From: Candidatus Omnitrophota bacterium | Lineage (GTDB): Bacteria; Omnitrophota; Gorgyraeia; Gygaellales; JAQTUX01 | NCBI GenBank assembly: GCA_028707125.1 | Contig: JAQTUX010000002.1 | Coordinates: 248,001 to 312,000 of the forward strand | Direction: 5' to 3' | Length of the DNA stretch: 64,000 nucleotides | Shown: positions 47,347 to 57,482 of the stretch, one piece after another | How positions within the stretch are numbered: the stretch's first letter is position 1 | How the letters are laid out: each line of letters begins with the position of its first letter | Notes under the pieces: model-generated | Seen by the model: the letters and a program-made list of their open reading frames with translations, nothing else | What the model was told of the DNA's origin: nothing | Database searches by the model: none | Program-made: the position numbers and the translations under genes

Positions 47347-48856
47347 GGTAAACACCTGCCATGGACTTATTGACGGCATTTAAATACGCCTTTACAGACG
47401 CCTCTATTATATCCGTACTTGAGGCGCGGGAGGCGATTACCGCGTCTTTTATCCTGGCCTTGATATTCACTTCGCCTAAAGCGTCTTTTCCGGAAGTGAC
47501 CGCCTCAATGCGGTAATCCAGAAGTTTCCCGCGTAAGCCCGTGATCTTATCCACAGCCTTGTAGCAGGCGTCGACCGGCCCATCGCCGCTGGAGCGGGCC
47601 TCATGGATCTTTTTCCTGTATTTTATCCTGACCGTCGCCTCAGGCACGATATCCGTGCCTGTGACCACGCGTACTGAAATCAGCTCATAGGCCTTTTTTT
47701 TCTGAGCCGTCTCTTCCTCCACCAGGGCGATCAGATCATCATCGTAGACTTCTTTCTTCTTATCGGCCAGCCGCTTGAAATTCTTAAAGATCTCATTGAT
47801 CTTGCCCCGGTTAAACTTAAACCCTAAGCCATTCAATCTCCCGGAGAGCGCGTGCCTTCCAGAATGTTTACCGAGGACCAGTTCCGTTGAGCTGAACCCT
47901 ACGTCCCTGGGGTCCATTATTTCATATGTGGTCCTCTTCTTGATCACCGCGTCCTGATGAATGCCGGACTCATGGCGAAAGGCGTTCCTGCCCACCACCG
48001 CCTTGTTAGGCGCGACCACAAAACCGGTGAAACTGCTCACTAAACGCGAGACCTTAAAAAGGTTCCTGGTATTTATACCGGTATAGAGATCACCGAAGGT
48101 ATCCTTGCGCGTCTTAAGCGCCATAACGATCTCCTCCAAAGACGCGTTGCCGGCGCGCTCGCCGACGCCGTTTATGGTGCAATGCGCCTGCCTCGCTCCG
48201 GCCAAAACCGCGGACAACGAGTTGGCGGTAGCCATCCCCAGGTCGTCATGGCAGTGGATAGAGAGTACGGCCTTATTTATATTAGGCACATTGTCCAGGA
48301 TATCGGTCACCAGAGAATATATCTCCTGCGGATAGCTGTAGCCGACCGTATCGGGGATATTGATCGTAGAGGCGCCCTCATTGATCACCGCCTCGATAAC
48401 GCGGTAGATAAAATCCCGCTCGGTGCGCGTAGCGTCTTCCGGAGAAAATTCTATATCACTACAGAGCCGGCGCGCGTCCCGGGTTGAGCTCGCGGCCAAC
48501 CTGAGTATCTCATCCTCCGCCTTGCGGAATTTATAGCGCATATGTATTTTTGAAGTAGCCAGAAATAAGTGCACGCGCGGATGCCTGGCGGCCTTGACGG
48601 ATTTAGCCGCGGCTGTAATATCGCCCTTAACGCAGCGGGCAAGCGCGCATACGGCGCTGCGCCTGATATTCCTGGCGACCGCGCTTACCGCCTTAAAATC
48701 ATCGGGGCTGGCAATGGGGAAACCCGCTTCGATCACATCCACGCCCAGTTTTTCCAACTGATAGGCCAGCTCAAGCTTCTGTTCCGAGGCCATAGACGCG
48801 CCCGGCGCCTGTTCCCCATCCCTCAACGTTGTATCAAAAATAATTATCTTTTCCAT
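47336..48856 (-). CDS. leuA: 2-isopropylmalate synthase
   Basis: The 506-residue protein starts IIFDTTLRDGEQAPGASM (DxTLRDGxQ, residue 5) with the catalytic barrel to about residue 290, including HCHDDLGMATANSL near 201 (metal ligands) and NGVGERAGNASLEEI near 232. A C-terminal LeuA dimer regulatory domain (from about 370: VVTGTDIVPEATVRIKYR) is present, where leucine binds for feedback control. It condenses acetyl-CoA with 2-oxoisovalerate in leucine synthesis. leuB, leuC and leuD are not in the window. Two hairpins separate it from ilvC. Confidence 0.94.
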   Translation of the reverse strand: MEKIIIFDTTLRDGEQAPGASMASEQKLELAYQLEKLGVDVIEAGFPIASPDDFKAVSAVARNIRRSAVCALARCVKGDITAAAKSVKAARHPRVHLFLATSKIHMRYKFRKAEDEILRLAASSTRDARRLCSDIEFSPEDATRTERDFIYRVIEAVINEGASTINIPDTVGYSYPQEIYSLVTDILDNVPNINKAVLSIHCHDDLGMATANSLSAVLAGARQAHCTINGVGERAGNASLEEIVMALKTRKDTFGDLYTGINTRNLFKVSRLVSSFTGFVVAPNKAVVGRNAFRHESGIHQDAVIKKRTTYEIMDPRDVGFSSTELVLGKHSGRHALSGRLNGLGFKFNRGKINEIFKNFKRLADKKKEVYDDDLIALVEEETAQKKKAYELISVRVVTGTDIVPEATVRIKYRKKIHEARSSGDGPVDACYKAVDKITGLRGKLLDYRIEAVTSGKDALGEVNIKARIKDAVIASRASSTDIIEASVKAYLNAVNKSMAGVYHGR

Positions 48857-48869
48857 TTTATTTCTTCAT

Positions 48870-48927
48870 TAAAACAAAGTCTGCCTCTGGCGTTTAGACT
48901 TTGTTTTATCCTGTGCTCTGCACAGGA
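48870..48927 (-). terminator. Two tandem hairpins between ilvC and leuA
   Basis: TCCTGTGC and GCACAGGA (48909-48927) form a perfect 8-bp stem with a 3-base loop. Next to it AAAACAAAGTCT (48870-48881) pairs with AGACTTTTGTTTT (48895-48907) with one bulged base. On the minus strand they follow ilvC directly and end in T-rich DNA. They could end ilvC transcripts partly or protect the 3' end while leuA is read through. Confidence 0.65.
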
Positions 48928-48929
48928 CC

Positions 48930-49964
48930 TTATTTCTTCATCCACGGCATCATCTCTCTAAGTTGTTTGCCGACTTTCTCTATCAGATGCTCGTCCCCTT
49001 CTTTTAATAATTTGTTAAATACGGGGCGGCCCTTTTCGTTCTCCGCTATCCACTCTTTCGCGAAAGAGCCGTCCTGCACCTCTTTGAGGATCTGCTTCAT
49101 CTCAGAGCGCGTCTTTTCGGTAATAACGCGTTTCCCGCGGCTCAGGTCTCCGTAGCAGGCGGTGTTGGAAACCCTGCGCCTCATGCCGCTTATGCCTGTT
49201 TCCTGTATAAGGTCTGTGATAAGCTTCAGTTCGTGAAGGACTTCAAAATAGGCGATCTCCGGCTGATAGCCGGCCCCGATCAACGTGTCAAATCCGGCTT
49301 TGATCAATTCGCTGACGCCGCCGCAGAGCACTGCCTGCTCTCCGAAAAGGTCTGTCTCCGTCTCCTCTTTGAACGTTGTCTCAATTACGCCTGCCTTGGT
49401 CGCCCCTAACGCCTTCGCGTAGCTCAACCCCAGCTTCAAGGCGTTGCCGCTGGCGTTCTGGAATACCGCTATCAACGACGGAACGCCTTTCTTTTCCTCA
49501 TACATCCTTCTCACCAATGCCCCCGGCCCTTTAGGCGCGACCATAAATACGTCTATGTCCTTAGGCGGGACTATCTGCTGGAAATGTATGTTAAAACCGT
49601 GTGAGAAACATAATGCTTTCTGGCTTTGGCTATTGGAGGCCAAACCACCGCCCCCTGGCTTGCCTTTCTTCAGGTTCGGCTCTATGGATTCCTTATATAC
49701 CTTTGCCTGCACATGGTCCTGAGTCAATATCTGGATTATGTCCGCCTGCTTTGCCGCCTCGGCTGCCGCCACCGGCTTAAATCCGTCTTTTTTGGCTATC
49801 TCAAAATTAGGGGACTGCTCTACCTCGGACACAATGACATCTACGCCGGAATCCCGCAGGTTTAAACTCTGTCCCCTGCCTTGTATCCCGTATCCTATGA
49901 TCGCCACCTTCTTACCATTCAATAAATTCAGATCAGCGTCCTTATCGTAATAAATCTTTAACAT
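48930..49964 (-). CDS. ilvC: Ketol-acid reductoisomerase with a 14-residue insertion
   Basis: The 344-residue class I enzyme converts acetolactate (or acetohydroxybutyrate) to the dihydroxy acid with NAD(P)H. The Rossmann motif [16 protein letters not shown] is at residue 21, and the metal-binding Asp/Glu appear in [11 protein letters not shown]-like [17 protein letters not shown] near 198 and CELLK-type [11 protein letters not shown]. Residues 103-116 ([14 protein letters not shown]) interrupt the normally fixed sequence between NLKKGK and [11 protein letters not shown]; removing them leaves 330 residues, the usual length. The insertion is in frame and its DNA contains a small palindrome. 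It follows ilvN in the ilv cluster. Confidence 0.93.
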   Translation of the reverse strand: MLKIYYDKDADLNLLNGKKVAIIGYGIQGRGQSLNLRDSGVDVIVSEVEQSPNFEIAKKDGFKPVAAAEAAKQADIIQILTQDHVQAKVYKESIEPNLKKGKPGGGGLASNSQSQKALCFSHGFNIHFQQIVPPKDIDVFMVAPKGPGALVRRMYEEKKGVPSLIAVFQNASGNALKLGLSYAKALGATKAGVIETTFKEETETDLFGEQAVLCGGVSELIKAGFDTLIGAGYQPEIAYFEVLHELKLITDLIQETGISGMRRRVSNTACYGDLSRGKRVITEKTRSEMKQILKEVQDGSFAKEWIAENEKGRPVFNKLLKEGDEHLIEKVGKQLREMMPWMKK

Positions 49965-49984
49965 ATTTTCCTCCGATTATATTG

Positions 49985-50458
49985 TTATTCTAACGTGGCT
50001 ATCCTTCCGGTCCTGACCAGCTCCTTGACCCCGAGATCCCCTAACGCCTCCAGCAGCTGCCTGATCTGCTGATGGTCTCCTACCGCCTCGATGATCGCCG
50101 TGTCTCCTTTATGCTTGATGATCTTTCCCACGCACTTGCTTAAAAGATGCTCGAGTTTTATCTTATCCCCGGGGGAATAAGCAACCTTTGCCAGCACAAG
50201 CTCGCGGTCAATATGCTCCTTTTTGGTAAAATCGGTCACGGTGATCACATCAATAAGTTTATTGAGTTGTTTTTTTATCTGTTCCAGGATCTTCTCGTCC
50301 TGCGCCTCCACCACGATGGTCATATAGGATACGGCCGGATCCAGCGTCTGGCTTACTGCCAGGGAGGCGATATTGTAGCCGCGCGCGCTGAACAACCCCG
50401 ATATGCGCGCCAGCACCCCGAATTTATTCTCAACCAAAACTGAAATTATATGGCGCAT
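49985..50458 (-). CDS. ilvN: Acetolactate synthase regulatory (small) subunit
   Basis: The 157-residue protein opens with an ACT domain: ISVLVENKFGVLARISGLFSARGYNIASLAVS, the valine-binding region of IlvN/IlvH, and continues with a C-terminal domain (from about residue 75: ELVLAKVAY) that stimulates the catalytic subunit. It confers valine feedback on IlvB. It starts immediately at the stop of ilvB and precedes ilvC by 20 bases. The length matches IlvH-type subunits. Confidence 0.94.
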   Translation of the reverse strand: MRHIISVLVENKFGVLARISGLFSARGYNIASLAVSQTLDPAVSYMTIVVEAQDEKILEQIKKQLNKLIDVITVTDFTKKEHIDRELVLAKVAYSPGDKIKLEHLLSKCVGKIIKHKGDTAIIEAVGDHQQIRQLLEALGDLGVKELVRTGRIATLE

Positions 50459-52129
50459 TTAAGCCATGCCTCCTATCATGCGATTAATTGCCTCGCCCGC
50501 GGGCACCATAGGAAAGACATTCTCCTCCTCTTCTATCTGAAAATCCATGAACACAACATTGTCTATTGAGAGCGCCTTCTCAATCGCCGGGCGCACCTCT
50601 TCCTTTTTCGTAACGCGTATGCCGGCCGCTCCGTAGCTCTCTGCCAACTTCACAAAGTCAGGGCCGGTAATACAGGTCTGGGAGTAACGCCTGTTATAAA
50701 ACAGCTCCTGCCACTGCCTCACCATGCCTAGATAATGATTATTTAGTATCGCCACCTTGACCGGGATCTTATTGCAGACGCAGGTCGCCAACTCCTGGAT
50801 GTTCATCTGGATAGAGCCGTCCCCGGCGATATCAAACACTATTTTGTCCGGACAACCCATCTTCGCGCCCATCGCCGCGGGAAAGCCAAAACCCATAGTG
50901 CCCAGGCCGCCGCTGGAAATGAAGGTGCGCGGTTTTTCGTATTTATACCACTGCGCCGCCCACATCTGATTCTGCCCCACCTCAGTCGTTATTATCGCCT
51001 CGCCCCTGGTCGCCTCATAGATCTGTTCTATGACGTACTGCGGCTTTATCTTTCCGGAACTGCCGTACTTGAGAGGAAGGTCCTTCCGCCATTTTTCCAC
51101 CTGTTTTAACCAGGCGGCTGTATCCGGAGCTTTCTTTATAAGAGGCAGCAGACCAGCCAGTATCGTCTTCGCGTCGCCAACTATAGGTATATCCACGTTC
51201 ACATTCTTGCTTATGGAAGCCGGGTCTATATCAATATGTATTATCTTCGCGTAAGGCGCGAAAACGTCAAGCCGGCCCGTCACCCTGTCGTCAAACCTCG
51301 CGCCGACGGCGATGATCAGGTCCGACTCCATTATAGCGTGGTTGGCGAAAGCCGTCCCGTGCATACCGAGCATGCCTAAAAATAATTTATGGCCTCCGGG
51401 AAAGCCGCCCATGCCCATCAATGTGGTTGTGACCGGTATGTTTGTCTTCTCCGCCAGCGCCTTCAGCTCTTTATCCGCTCCGGAAATGATCACGCCTCCT
51501 CCGGCGTAAAGAATGGGTTTCCTGCTCGCCTCTATTGCCTTTGCCGCCTTTTTTATCTGTCCGTGATGCCCCTCATAAGTAGGGCTGTAGCCCCTCATCT
51601 TGACCTCTTCCGGCCAGACAAAATCTGTTTCCCCCAACTGCACGTCAACCGGCAAGTCGATCACAACCGGCCCGGGCCTGCCGGTAGATGCAACATAAAA
51701 CGCCTCCCTTATTATCGTGCTCAATTCACCGGCGTCCTTCACCAGATAATTATGCTTTGTTATCGGGCGGGTAATGCCGGTAATATCGGCCTCTTGAAAG
51801 GCGTCGCTGCCGATAAGGTTGGTCTTGACCTGCCCTGTTATGGCGATAATGGGAATGGAATCCATAAAGGCCGTGGCAATGCCTGTTATCAAGTTGGTTG
51901 CCCCCGGCCCGGACGTGGCAAGGCAGACCCCCACCTTACCCGTTGCGCGGGCGTAACCGTCCGCGGCGTGCGCCGCTGCCTGCTCGTGGCGCGTAAGGAT
52001 GAATTTTATATCGGCGTCATACAGCTTGTCAAAAATAGGCAGCACAACGCCGCCGGGATAACCAAACATCACCCGCACGCCTTCTTTTTTAAGGCACTCG
52101 ATTAAGACCTGCGCTCCCGTCATCTTCAT
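50459..52129 (-). CDS. ilvB: Acetolactate synthase catalytic subunit
   Basis: The 556-residue thiamine diphosphate enzyme has the glutamate for cofactor activation in [19 protein letters not shown] near residue 45, the FAD/structural middle domain, and the TPP motif [29 protein letters not shown] near 430. It joins two pyruvates (or pyruvate and 2-oxobutyrate) into acetolactate or acetohydroxybutyrate. It lies 3 bases after ilvD and abuts ilvN, so the branched-chain genes form one tight cluster. No T-box or leader peptide is seen upstream. Confidence 0.95.
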   Translation of the reverse strand: MKMTGAQVLIECLKKEGVRVMFGYPGGVVLPIFDKLYDADIKFILTRHEQAAAHAADGYARATGKVGVCLATSGPGATNLITGIATAFMDSIPIIAITGQVKTNLIGSDAFQEADITGITRPITKHNYLVKDAGELSTIIREAFYVASTGRPGPVVIDLPVDVQLGETDFVWPEEVKMRGYSPTYEGHHGQIKKAAKAIEASRKPILYAGGGVIISGADKELKALAEKTNIPVTTTLMGMGGFPGGHKLFLGMLGMHGTAFANHAIMESDLIIAVGARFDDRVTGRLDVFAPYAKIIHIDIDPASISKNVNVDIPIVGDAKTILAGLLPLIKKAPDTAAWLKQVEKWRKDLPLKYGSSGKIKPQYVIEQIYEATRGEAIITTEVGQNQMWAAQWYKYEKPRTFISSGGLGTMGFGFPAAMGAKMGCPDKIVFDIAGDGSIQMNIQELATCVCNKIPVKVAILNNHYLGMVRQWQELFYNRRYSQTCITGPDFVKLAESYGAAGIRVTKKEEVRPAIEKALSIDNVVFMDFQIEEEENVFPMVPAGEAINRMIGGMA

Positions 52130-52132
52130 AGT

Positions 52133-53785
52133 TTACCCCAATATCGCGCCTTTGTCCGCGGAACTCACCAGCCTGGAATACCTGGCAAGGTAACCGGTCT
52201 TAATTTTAGGCGCGACAGCTTTCCAGCCCTTAAACCTCTGTTTTATTTCAGAGGCGGTGAGCTTCGCCTCTAATTTCCTGCCAGGTATATCTATAATTAT
52301 CGTATCTCCGTCCTTCAAGACCGCGATGGCGCCGCCATTGGCCGCCTCGGGAGACACATGGCCGATGCAAGGCCCCTTTGTGCCGCCGGAGAATCTTCCG
52401 TCGGTGATCAATGCCACTGAATCCTCAAGCCCCAGCCCCACAATGGCTGCCGTCGGCGCGAGCATCTCACGCATGCCCGGCCCGCCGGCGGGCCCCTCAT
52501 AACGGATGACCAGGCAGTCCCCCGGCCTTATCTTCCCGCCGAGGATCGCCCGCATCGCCTCCTCCTCGCGGTCAAACACCTTTGCCTTGCCCGTGAATTT
52601 CATCATCTTCGCGGAAACGCCGCTCTGTTTTACTACCGCGCCGTCGGGAGCGATATTGCCGCGCAGGACCGCGATACCTCCCTGTTTATGATAGGCGCGG
52701 CCAAAAGGCCTGATCACCTCTTCATCGTAAATCCGCGCCGCGTCCGCGATCTCAAATATGCTCTGTCCGCTTACGGTAGCGGCATTATTCAGTTTTTCCT
52801 TCAGGCGCTTAAGCACCGCTGGTATGCCTCCGGCATACTCTAAGTCCTCCATGAAGTGTTCGCCTGCCGGTTCAAGACTCGTGATATGAGGCGTAATTTT
52901 GCCGATTTTATCAAAAATCCTTAAGTCCAACTCTATTTTGGCTTCATTGGCGATAGCCATTAAATGCAGGACGGTATTGCTTGAACCCCCCAGGGCCATA
53001 TCCGCGATAATGGCATTTTCCATGGACTTCTCTGTGATGATCTTAAGAGGAGTAATATTTTCCCTCACCAATTCCACTATGCGCTCTCCGCTTGCTTCAG
53101 CAAGGCGGCGTTTCTTAGCAGAGGCGGCCAAAGCGCAAGCCGCGCCTGGCAAAGACATCCCCATTGCCTCAGTAAGGCAGGCCATGGTATTCGCCGTATA
53201 TAAGCCCTGGCAGGAGCCGGCGCCCGGACAGGCCTCCATTTCCAGACAGGAAAGCTCGTCCATTGAAATTGAGCCCTTTTTAGCCCGCGCCACCCCTTCA
53301 AAGGTATCGTGCACAAAGGCAAGCCGCCTCCTGCCGATACGCCCGCCGAGCATCGGGCCGGCGGTCAAGATTATCGCCGGAATGTTCAGGCGCGCCACGC
53401 CCATAAGCATACCCGGGGTGATCTTGTCGCAATTAGTAAGGCAGACGATCCCGTCTAATTGATGGGCGTTACAGACCGTCTCAATGGTATCGGCAACCAG
53501 CTCTCTTAAGGCCAATGGATAGCACATGCCTAAATGCCCCATTGCCAGCCCGTCGCAGATCCCCGGCACGCCGAAGAAAAACGGCACGCCGCCGCCGTAA
53601 CATATGCCGCGCTCAATAAAACGCTCCAGATCCCTCATGCCTATGTGGCCGGGTATCAGATCGGTGAACGATGTCGCCACGCCGATGAACGGGCGCGACA
53701 TGGACCTTTTGCTCAACCCTGTCGCGTATAACAGGGCTCGGTGCGGAACGCGCTCTATGCCTTTCTTGATCGCGTCGCTTCTCAT
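52133..53785 (-). CDS. ilvD: Dihydroxy-acid dehydratase
   Basis: The 550-residue enzyme dehydrates dihydroxy acids to the 2-keto acids of valine and isoleucine using an Fe-S cluster. Cluster cysteines appear in [10 protein letters not shown] near residue 116 and [17 protein letters not shown] near 185; [24 protein letters not shown] near 460 is the C-terminal signature. The length is normal. Its stop is next to ilvB and it starts at the last base of the aldolase gene, making glycolytic and branched-chain genes one unit. Confidence 0.95.
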   Translation of the reverse strand: MRSDAIKKGIERVPHRALLYATGLSKRSMSRPFIGVATSFTDLIPGHIGMRDLERFIERGICYGGGVPFFFGVPGICDGLAMGHLGMCYPLALRELVADTIETVCNAHQLDGIVCLTNCDKITPGMLMGVARLNIPAIILTAGPMLGGRIGRRRLAFVHDTFEGVARAKKGSISMDELSCLEMEACPGAGSCQGLYTANTMACLTEAMGMSLPGAACALAASAKKRRLAEASGERIVELVRENITPLKIITEKSMENAIIADMALGGSSNTVLHLMAIANEAKIELDLRIFDKIGKITPHITSLEPAGEHFMEDLEYAGGIPAVLKRLKEKLNNAATVSGQSIFEIADAARIYDEEVIRPFGRAYHKQGGIAVLRGNIAPDGAVVKQSGVSAKMMKFTGKAKVFDREEEAMRAILGGKIRPGDCLVIRYEGPAGGPGMREMLAPTAAIVGLGLEDSVALITDGRFSGGTKGPCIGHVSPEAANGGAIAVLKDGDTIIIDIPGRKLEAKLTASEIKQRFKGWKAVAPKIKTGYLARYSRLVSSADKGAILG

Positions 53786-55111
53786 TTAATCGTCCCCCTC
53801 GCCGGTCTTCTCCACCGGCGCCACCTCTTCGCGTTTTCTTTTTATTACGCGCTTTAACTTTATATGCTTGTCAACCAGGTCCTTGTTATTGACCGCGTTT
53901 AACTGCTTGAAAAGAAAATCAAACTTCTCCTCTACCGCGTTAGCGATTGCGTCCCTTGCCTCCTGAGTAAGGTTCATAATATCTTTCTTAAACGGCCCCA
54001 ACACCTTCTTCCTTGTCTTATAGAAGAACTGTTCGTCGGTCTGGCCTTCCTTTCTCTCTTCAGAGGCATTTACCTTAAGCCATTCATACATCCTTGCCTT
54101 CAATTCCTGAGGGAAACTGCCGTGTTCATAAACCATATTCTGGAACTCCGTGGCAAGATGCACCTCCGCCGTATCTGATTCAACGAATTTATGGAACGCC
54201 TCGGCGGGCAGGGTGGACGCGCCGTGCTGCACCGCGCCTGCCAGGCCGTATTCTTTCTTTGCCAACTCCGACAACGCCTTTAACGTATCAAAGTCCAGAT
54301 TCACCTTCGCTATGGAACCGTCGGGCAGGACTACCCCTCCGTGCGATGTGCCTGTTTGTATGCTGATCTTACTGATGCCTTCCCTGCCCTTTCTCAGGGA
54401 CTCGGTGTATCCTCCCATAAAAGCGCGCAGGTCTTCAGGCGTTGAGTTCTTGCTGCCTACCTCGCCTATCTCTCCGCCCACGGAAACCTGTATGCCTCTG
54501 GGCTGTATCTGGCGTATATACTGGGTGAGTTTGGCGCATACCTCATAGTTATCCCTCTGCTGCTTCTTTATGTCTGTCTTACTCAGGTCGACCAGCGTGG
54601 AAGAATCAATATCTATATTGTAAAAATGGGCGTCTATTGCCTCGTTAATGATCGCCTTTAGCCCCTCTATTTCTTTATCTGGGTTATCGGCAAATTTCTT
54701 CGCGTTGACCTGAAAGTGGTCTCCCTGTATGAATACGGGCCCCCTGTATCCCTCCTTGACCGCCGCGGCCAAAACTACCGCGCTATACTCTATGGGCGGC
54801 TGGTTAGTGTACCCCATCTCTGATTTGGCGATCTCAAAGATAAAGGCGCCGGAGTTATTCTTTAAGGCGACCCGGAAGATCGCCTTTGCCAGGTCATAGG
54901 TAAGGGTGCGCAGGTTTATCGCCGGAACAGTAAGGCCGGAAAATTCTCCTCTGCCCCTGGCCTTATAGAAGTCATGTATAGAAGAAGGGTATACCCCTTT
55001 CTTGTAGGCGATATCAACCAGCTTCTTTGCCAGCGCCTTCTTTTTGCCGAAATCATCTTCCAGCACCAATTCCTTTACCAGTTTGTCCATATCAAGCGGC
55101 CGCCTTCCCAT
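53786..55111 (-). CDS. Class II fructose-bisphosphate aldolase-like protein
   Basis: The 441-residue protein has a class II aldolase barrel: FEIAKSEMGY near residue 93, FIQGDHFQVNAKKF near 126 with the zinc histidine, YNIDIDSSTL near 165, SVGGEIGEVGSKNSTPEDL near 213 and GAVQHGASTLP near 293. It is longer than usual FbaA (about 350), with extra helices at both ends and a basic tail; this long type is seen in several deep bacterial lineages. It likely splits fructose 1,6-bisphosphate or tagatose bisphosphate. It follows pfk by 12 bases. Confidence 0.85.
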   Translation of the reverse strand: MGRRPLDMDKLVKELVLEDDFGKKKALAKKLVDIAYKKGVYPSSIHDFYKARGRGEFSGLTVPAINLRTLTYDLAKAIFRVALKNNSGAFIFEIAKSEMGYTNQPPIEYSAVVLAAAVKEGYRGPVFIQGDHFQVNAKKFADNPDKEIEGLKAIINEAIDAHFYNIDIDSSTLVDLSKTDIKKQQRDNYEVCAKLTQYIRQIQPRGIQVSVGGEIGEVGSKNSTPEDLRAFMGGYTESLRKGREGISKISIQTGTSHGGVVLPDGSIAKVNLDFDTLKALSELAKKEYGLAGAVQHGASTLPAEAFHKFVESDTAEVHLATEFQNMVYEHGSFPQELKARMYEWLKVNASEERKEGQTDEQFFYKTRKKVLGPFKKDIMNLTQEARDAIANAVEEKFDFLFKQLNAVNNKDLVDKHIKLKRVIKRKREEVAPVEKTGEGDD

Positions 55112-55123
55112 ATAATTACCCCC

Positions 55124-56089
55124 TTAGCTGAGCAGTTTGATTAAAGCGTAAAATTCATCCGTATTAAATTCTTTCCTGGTTATAGCCGATTTCAGGTCTA
55201 CTTCGCCTATATTGCCGTCGCGTAATCCCACGACCTTATTGACCTTGCCCTTAAGCAGGCAATCTACGGCGTGCCTGCCCAGCCTCAACGCCAATTCGCG
55301 GCTGGCGGCGGTAGGGCGGCCGCCTCTTTGCACATGGCCCAGCACTACCGCGCGCGTATCCAGATCAGTCAGGTCTTTGATCTGAGCGGCGATGTCTTCT
55401 GCCCTGGCCGCGCCCTCGGCAACGACAATGATCCAGCTGACCTTCCCCCTTAGATTGCCCTCTACTATATCGTGGCAGATATTCCCTATATCAAATTTTC
55501 TCTCCGGGATTATCACCTCTTCGCATCCGCCGCAGAGAGCCACAGAGAGCGCGATATAGCCGCTGTCCCTGCCCATCACCTCTACCACAAAGACCCTCTC
55601 CATAGAGGTCGCGGTATCGCGTATATTATCAATGGCGGAAAGCGCCGTGTTTATCGCCGTGTCCGAACCTATGGTCGCGTCTATTCCGTTAATATCATTA
55701 TCTATGGAGGCGGGGATGCCGGCCACGGGCACCTTGTATTTCAGATAAAATTCATGTGCCGCCGTGAAACTGCCGTTGCCGCCGATGACCGCCATCGCGT
55801 CTATGGAATACTTCTTCAGGGTCTCGTATGCCCTCTTCTGGCCTTCCTCGGTATGGAACTCCGGGCAGCGCGCGGTCTTAAGTATCGTCCCTCCCTGATT
55901 GATTATCCCGGAGACAGAACGGCTGTTCAATATCCTGGTCTCATCGTTGATCAGGCCCCACCAGCCGCGTTCTATCCCCCTTACCTCTAAACCATGGGCT
56001 TGCGCTGAACGCACCACTGACCGTATTGCCGCGTTCATCCCCGGCGCGTCCCCGCCGGTGGTCAATACAGCTATCTTCTTAATGGACAT
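55124..56089 (-). CDS. pfkA: 6-phosphofructokinase
   Basis: The 321-residue protein has AVLTTGGDAPGMNAAIRSVV at residue 7, PASIDNDINGIDATIG near 126 with the catalytic aspartates (SIDND, normally TIDND) and VVEVMGRDSGYIAL near 165. At the phosphoryl-donor site the family GGDGS is GGNGS (103-107): Asn replaces the Asp that helps hold magnesium, while the glycine that marks ATP rather than pyrophosphate enzymes is kept. No clear ribosome site precedes the ATG, which is next to a long palindrome. It is the first gene of the pfk-fba-ilv run. Confidence 0.9.
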   Translation of the reverse strand: MSIKKIAVLTTGGDAPGMNAAIRSVVRSAQAHGLEVRGIERGWWGLINDETRILNSRSVSGIINQGGTILKTARCPEFHTEEGQKRAYETLKKYSIDAMAVIGGNGSFTAAHEFYLKYKVPVAGIPASIDNDINGIDATIGSDTAINTALSAIDNIRDTATSMERVFVVEVMGRDSGYIALSVALCGGCEEVIIPERKFDIGNICHDIVEGNLRGKVSWIIVVAEGAARAEDIAAQIKDLTDLDTRAVVLGHVQRGGRPTAASRELALRLGRHAVDCLLKGKVNKVVGLRDGNIGEVDLKSAITRKEFNTDEFYALIKLLS

Positions 56090-56097
56090 ATGCTTTA

Positions 56098-56188
56098 GCG
56101 AAAAGTGTAAAGCGCAAAGCGTAAAACCAAAACTTAAAGTTTAAAGTTTTACACTTTAGTTTTGCGCTTTTCGCTTTACGTTTTACGC
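56098..56188. repeat. Palindrome of degenerate GTAAAGC-like microrepeats
   Basis: Variants of GCGAAAAGTGTAAAGCGC and GTAAAACCAAAACTTAAAG on the left pair imperfectly with TTTTACACTTTAG, TTTTGCGCTTTTCGC and TTTACGTTTTACGC on the right, over about 42 bases per arm. It fills the space between ahcY and pfk and resembles in style the elements at 38619-38767 and 63219-63332. Confidence 0.7.
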
Positions 56189-56190
56189 TT

Positions 56191-57441
56191 CTAAGTTCCT
56201 TCTTCCCAACTGGAAAGATACTTCTCCTGCTTTGGCGTCAATCTATCCACCCTTATCCCCAGGGATTTCAATTTCAAAGCGGCGATGTCTTTGTCTATTT
56301 CTTGAGGCACCGAATACACCTTCTTCTCAAGAAAGCTGTAATTCTTACTTATATATTCCGCTGAAAGCGCCTGGTTCGCGAACGACATATCCATGACCGA
56401 AGCGGGATGGCCTTCTGCGGCGGCGAGGTTGATCAGGCGGCCTTCTCCTAAAAGATATACCCTCTTTCCCGCGGCAAGCGTGTATTCATCCACGAATTCC
56501 CTGATCCTGCGTTTCTTCCTTGCCATCTTTTCCAGGTCGGATATGTCTATCTCCACGTTAAAATGGCCTGAATTGCATACTATGGCGCCATCCTTCATCT
56601 TTTGAAAATGTTCCTTTCTTATTACGCTTATATCGCCCGTGGTGGTCACGAATATATCGCCTATGGCGGCGGCCTGCGCGACAGGCATGACCATATTGCC
56701 GTCCATTACCGCCTCAAGCGCCCTTAAGGGGTCTGTCTCCACGACTATTACGTTAGACCCCATCCCCTTAGCCCTCATGGCTACGCCCCTGCCGCAGAAA
56801 CCGTAACCGCAGACAACAAAGCTCAGGCCGCAGAGGAGCTTGTTGGTCGCGCGCAATATGCCGTCTATTGTGGACTGGCCGGTGCCGTAACGGTTGTCAA
56901 AAAGATGCTTTGTATCCGCGTCATTGACGGCTATGATCGGGTATTGCAGCGCCGCGTCCTTCTCCATCGCCTTAAGCCGTATTACTCCGGTCGTGGTCTC
57001 CTCTGTCCCCCCCAATATCCCCTCAAACGCGCCTCTCTTGTGAATGGTGGAAACCAGGTCCGCTCCGTCATCCATGGTTATGTTCGGATTTATGGAAAGC
57101 GCCGCGTCAATATGCTTATAATAGGTCTTTGTGTCTTCGCCTTTGATGGCAAAGACAGGGATGCGGAAATCCTTCACTAAAGACGCTGCCACGTCATCCT
57201 GAGTGGACAGCGGGTTTGAGGCGCAGATCGTAACGTCTGCCCCGCCAATTTTTAGCGCGTTAGCCAACACGCCGGTCTCAGTCGTAACGTGAAGACAGGC
57301 GGCGAGTTTTATGCCCTTAAGCGGCCTCTCTTTTTTAAACCTTTCTTCTATCAGCCCCAGAACAGGCATATTATTCTTTGCCCATTCTATCCTTAATTTA
57401 CCCTTTGCCGCTAATCCTAAGCTCTTGACATCATACTTCAC
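56191..57441 (-). CDS. ahcY: Adenosylhomocysteinase
   Basis: The start is a GTG at 57441 with GAGGAGG six bases upstream; the ATG 15 bases earlier overlaps that ribosome site. The 416-residue protein has [18 protein letters not shown] near residue 50, [10 protein letters not shown]-like [14 protein letters not shown] near 122, [13 protein letters not shown], and the NAD motif [15 protein letters not shown] near 215. It splits S-adenosylhomocysteine into adenosine and homocysteine, clearing the by-product of methyl transfer. It lies downstream of metK, a SAM-cycle pairing. The form is short (bacterial/archaeal type). Confidence 0.93.
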   Translation of the reverse strand: MKYDVKSLGLAAKGKLRIEWAKNNMPVLGLIEERFKKERPLKGIKLAACLHVTTETGVLANALKIGGADVTICASNPLSTQDDVAASLVKDFRIPVFAIKGEDTKTYYKHIDAALSINPNITMDDGADLVSTIHKRGAFEGILGGTEETTTGVIRLKAMEKDAALQYPIIAVNDADTKHLFDNRYGTGQSTIDGILRATNKLLCGLSFVVCGYGFCGRGVAMRAKGMGSNVIVVETDPLRALEAVMDGNMVMPVAQAAAIGDIFVTTTGDISVIRKEHFQKMKDGAIVCNSGHFNVEIDISDLEKMARKKRRIREFVDEYTLAAGKRVYLLGEGRLINLAAAEGHPASVMDMSFANQALSAEYISKNYSFLEKKVYSVPQEIDKDIAALKLKSLGIRVDRLTPKQEKYLSSWEEGT

Positions 57442-57457
57442 TTTAATCCTCCTCATT

Positions 57458-57478
57458 CCCCACGCGTAAGTGTGGGGT
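57458..57478 (-). repeat. 18-bp intergenic motif, copy 2, within a small hairpin
   Basis: CCCCAC and GTGGGG form a 6-bp stem with an 8-base loop just upstream of the ahcY ribosome site. Read on the minus strand, 57461-57478 is ACCCCACACTTACGCGTG, the second copy of the motif at 21382-21399. Confidence 0.55.
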
Positions 57479-57482
57479 AAGA

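Noticed and set aside
53700-53800. T-box or leader-peptide attenuator before ilvD
   Set aside because: ilvD starts at the very end of the aldolase gene with no leader space. Nothing like a T-box is seen before leuA either; only two hairpins are present.
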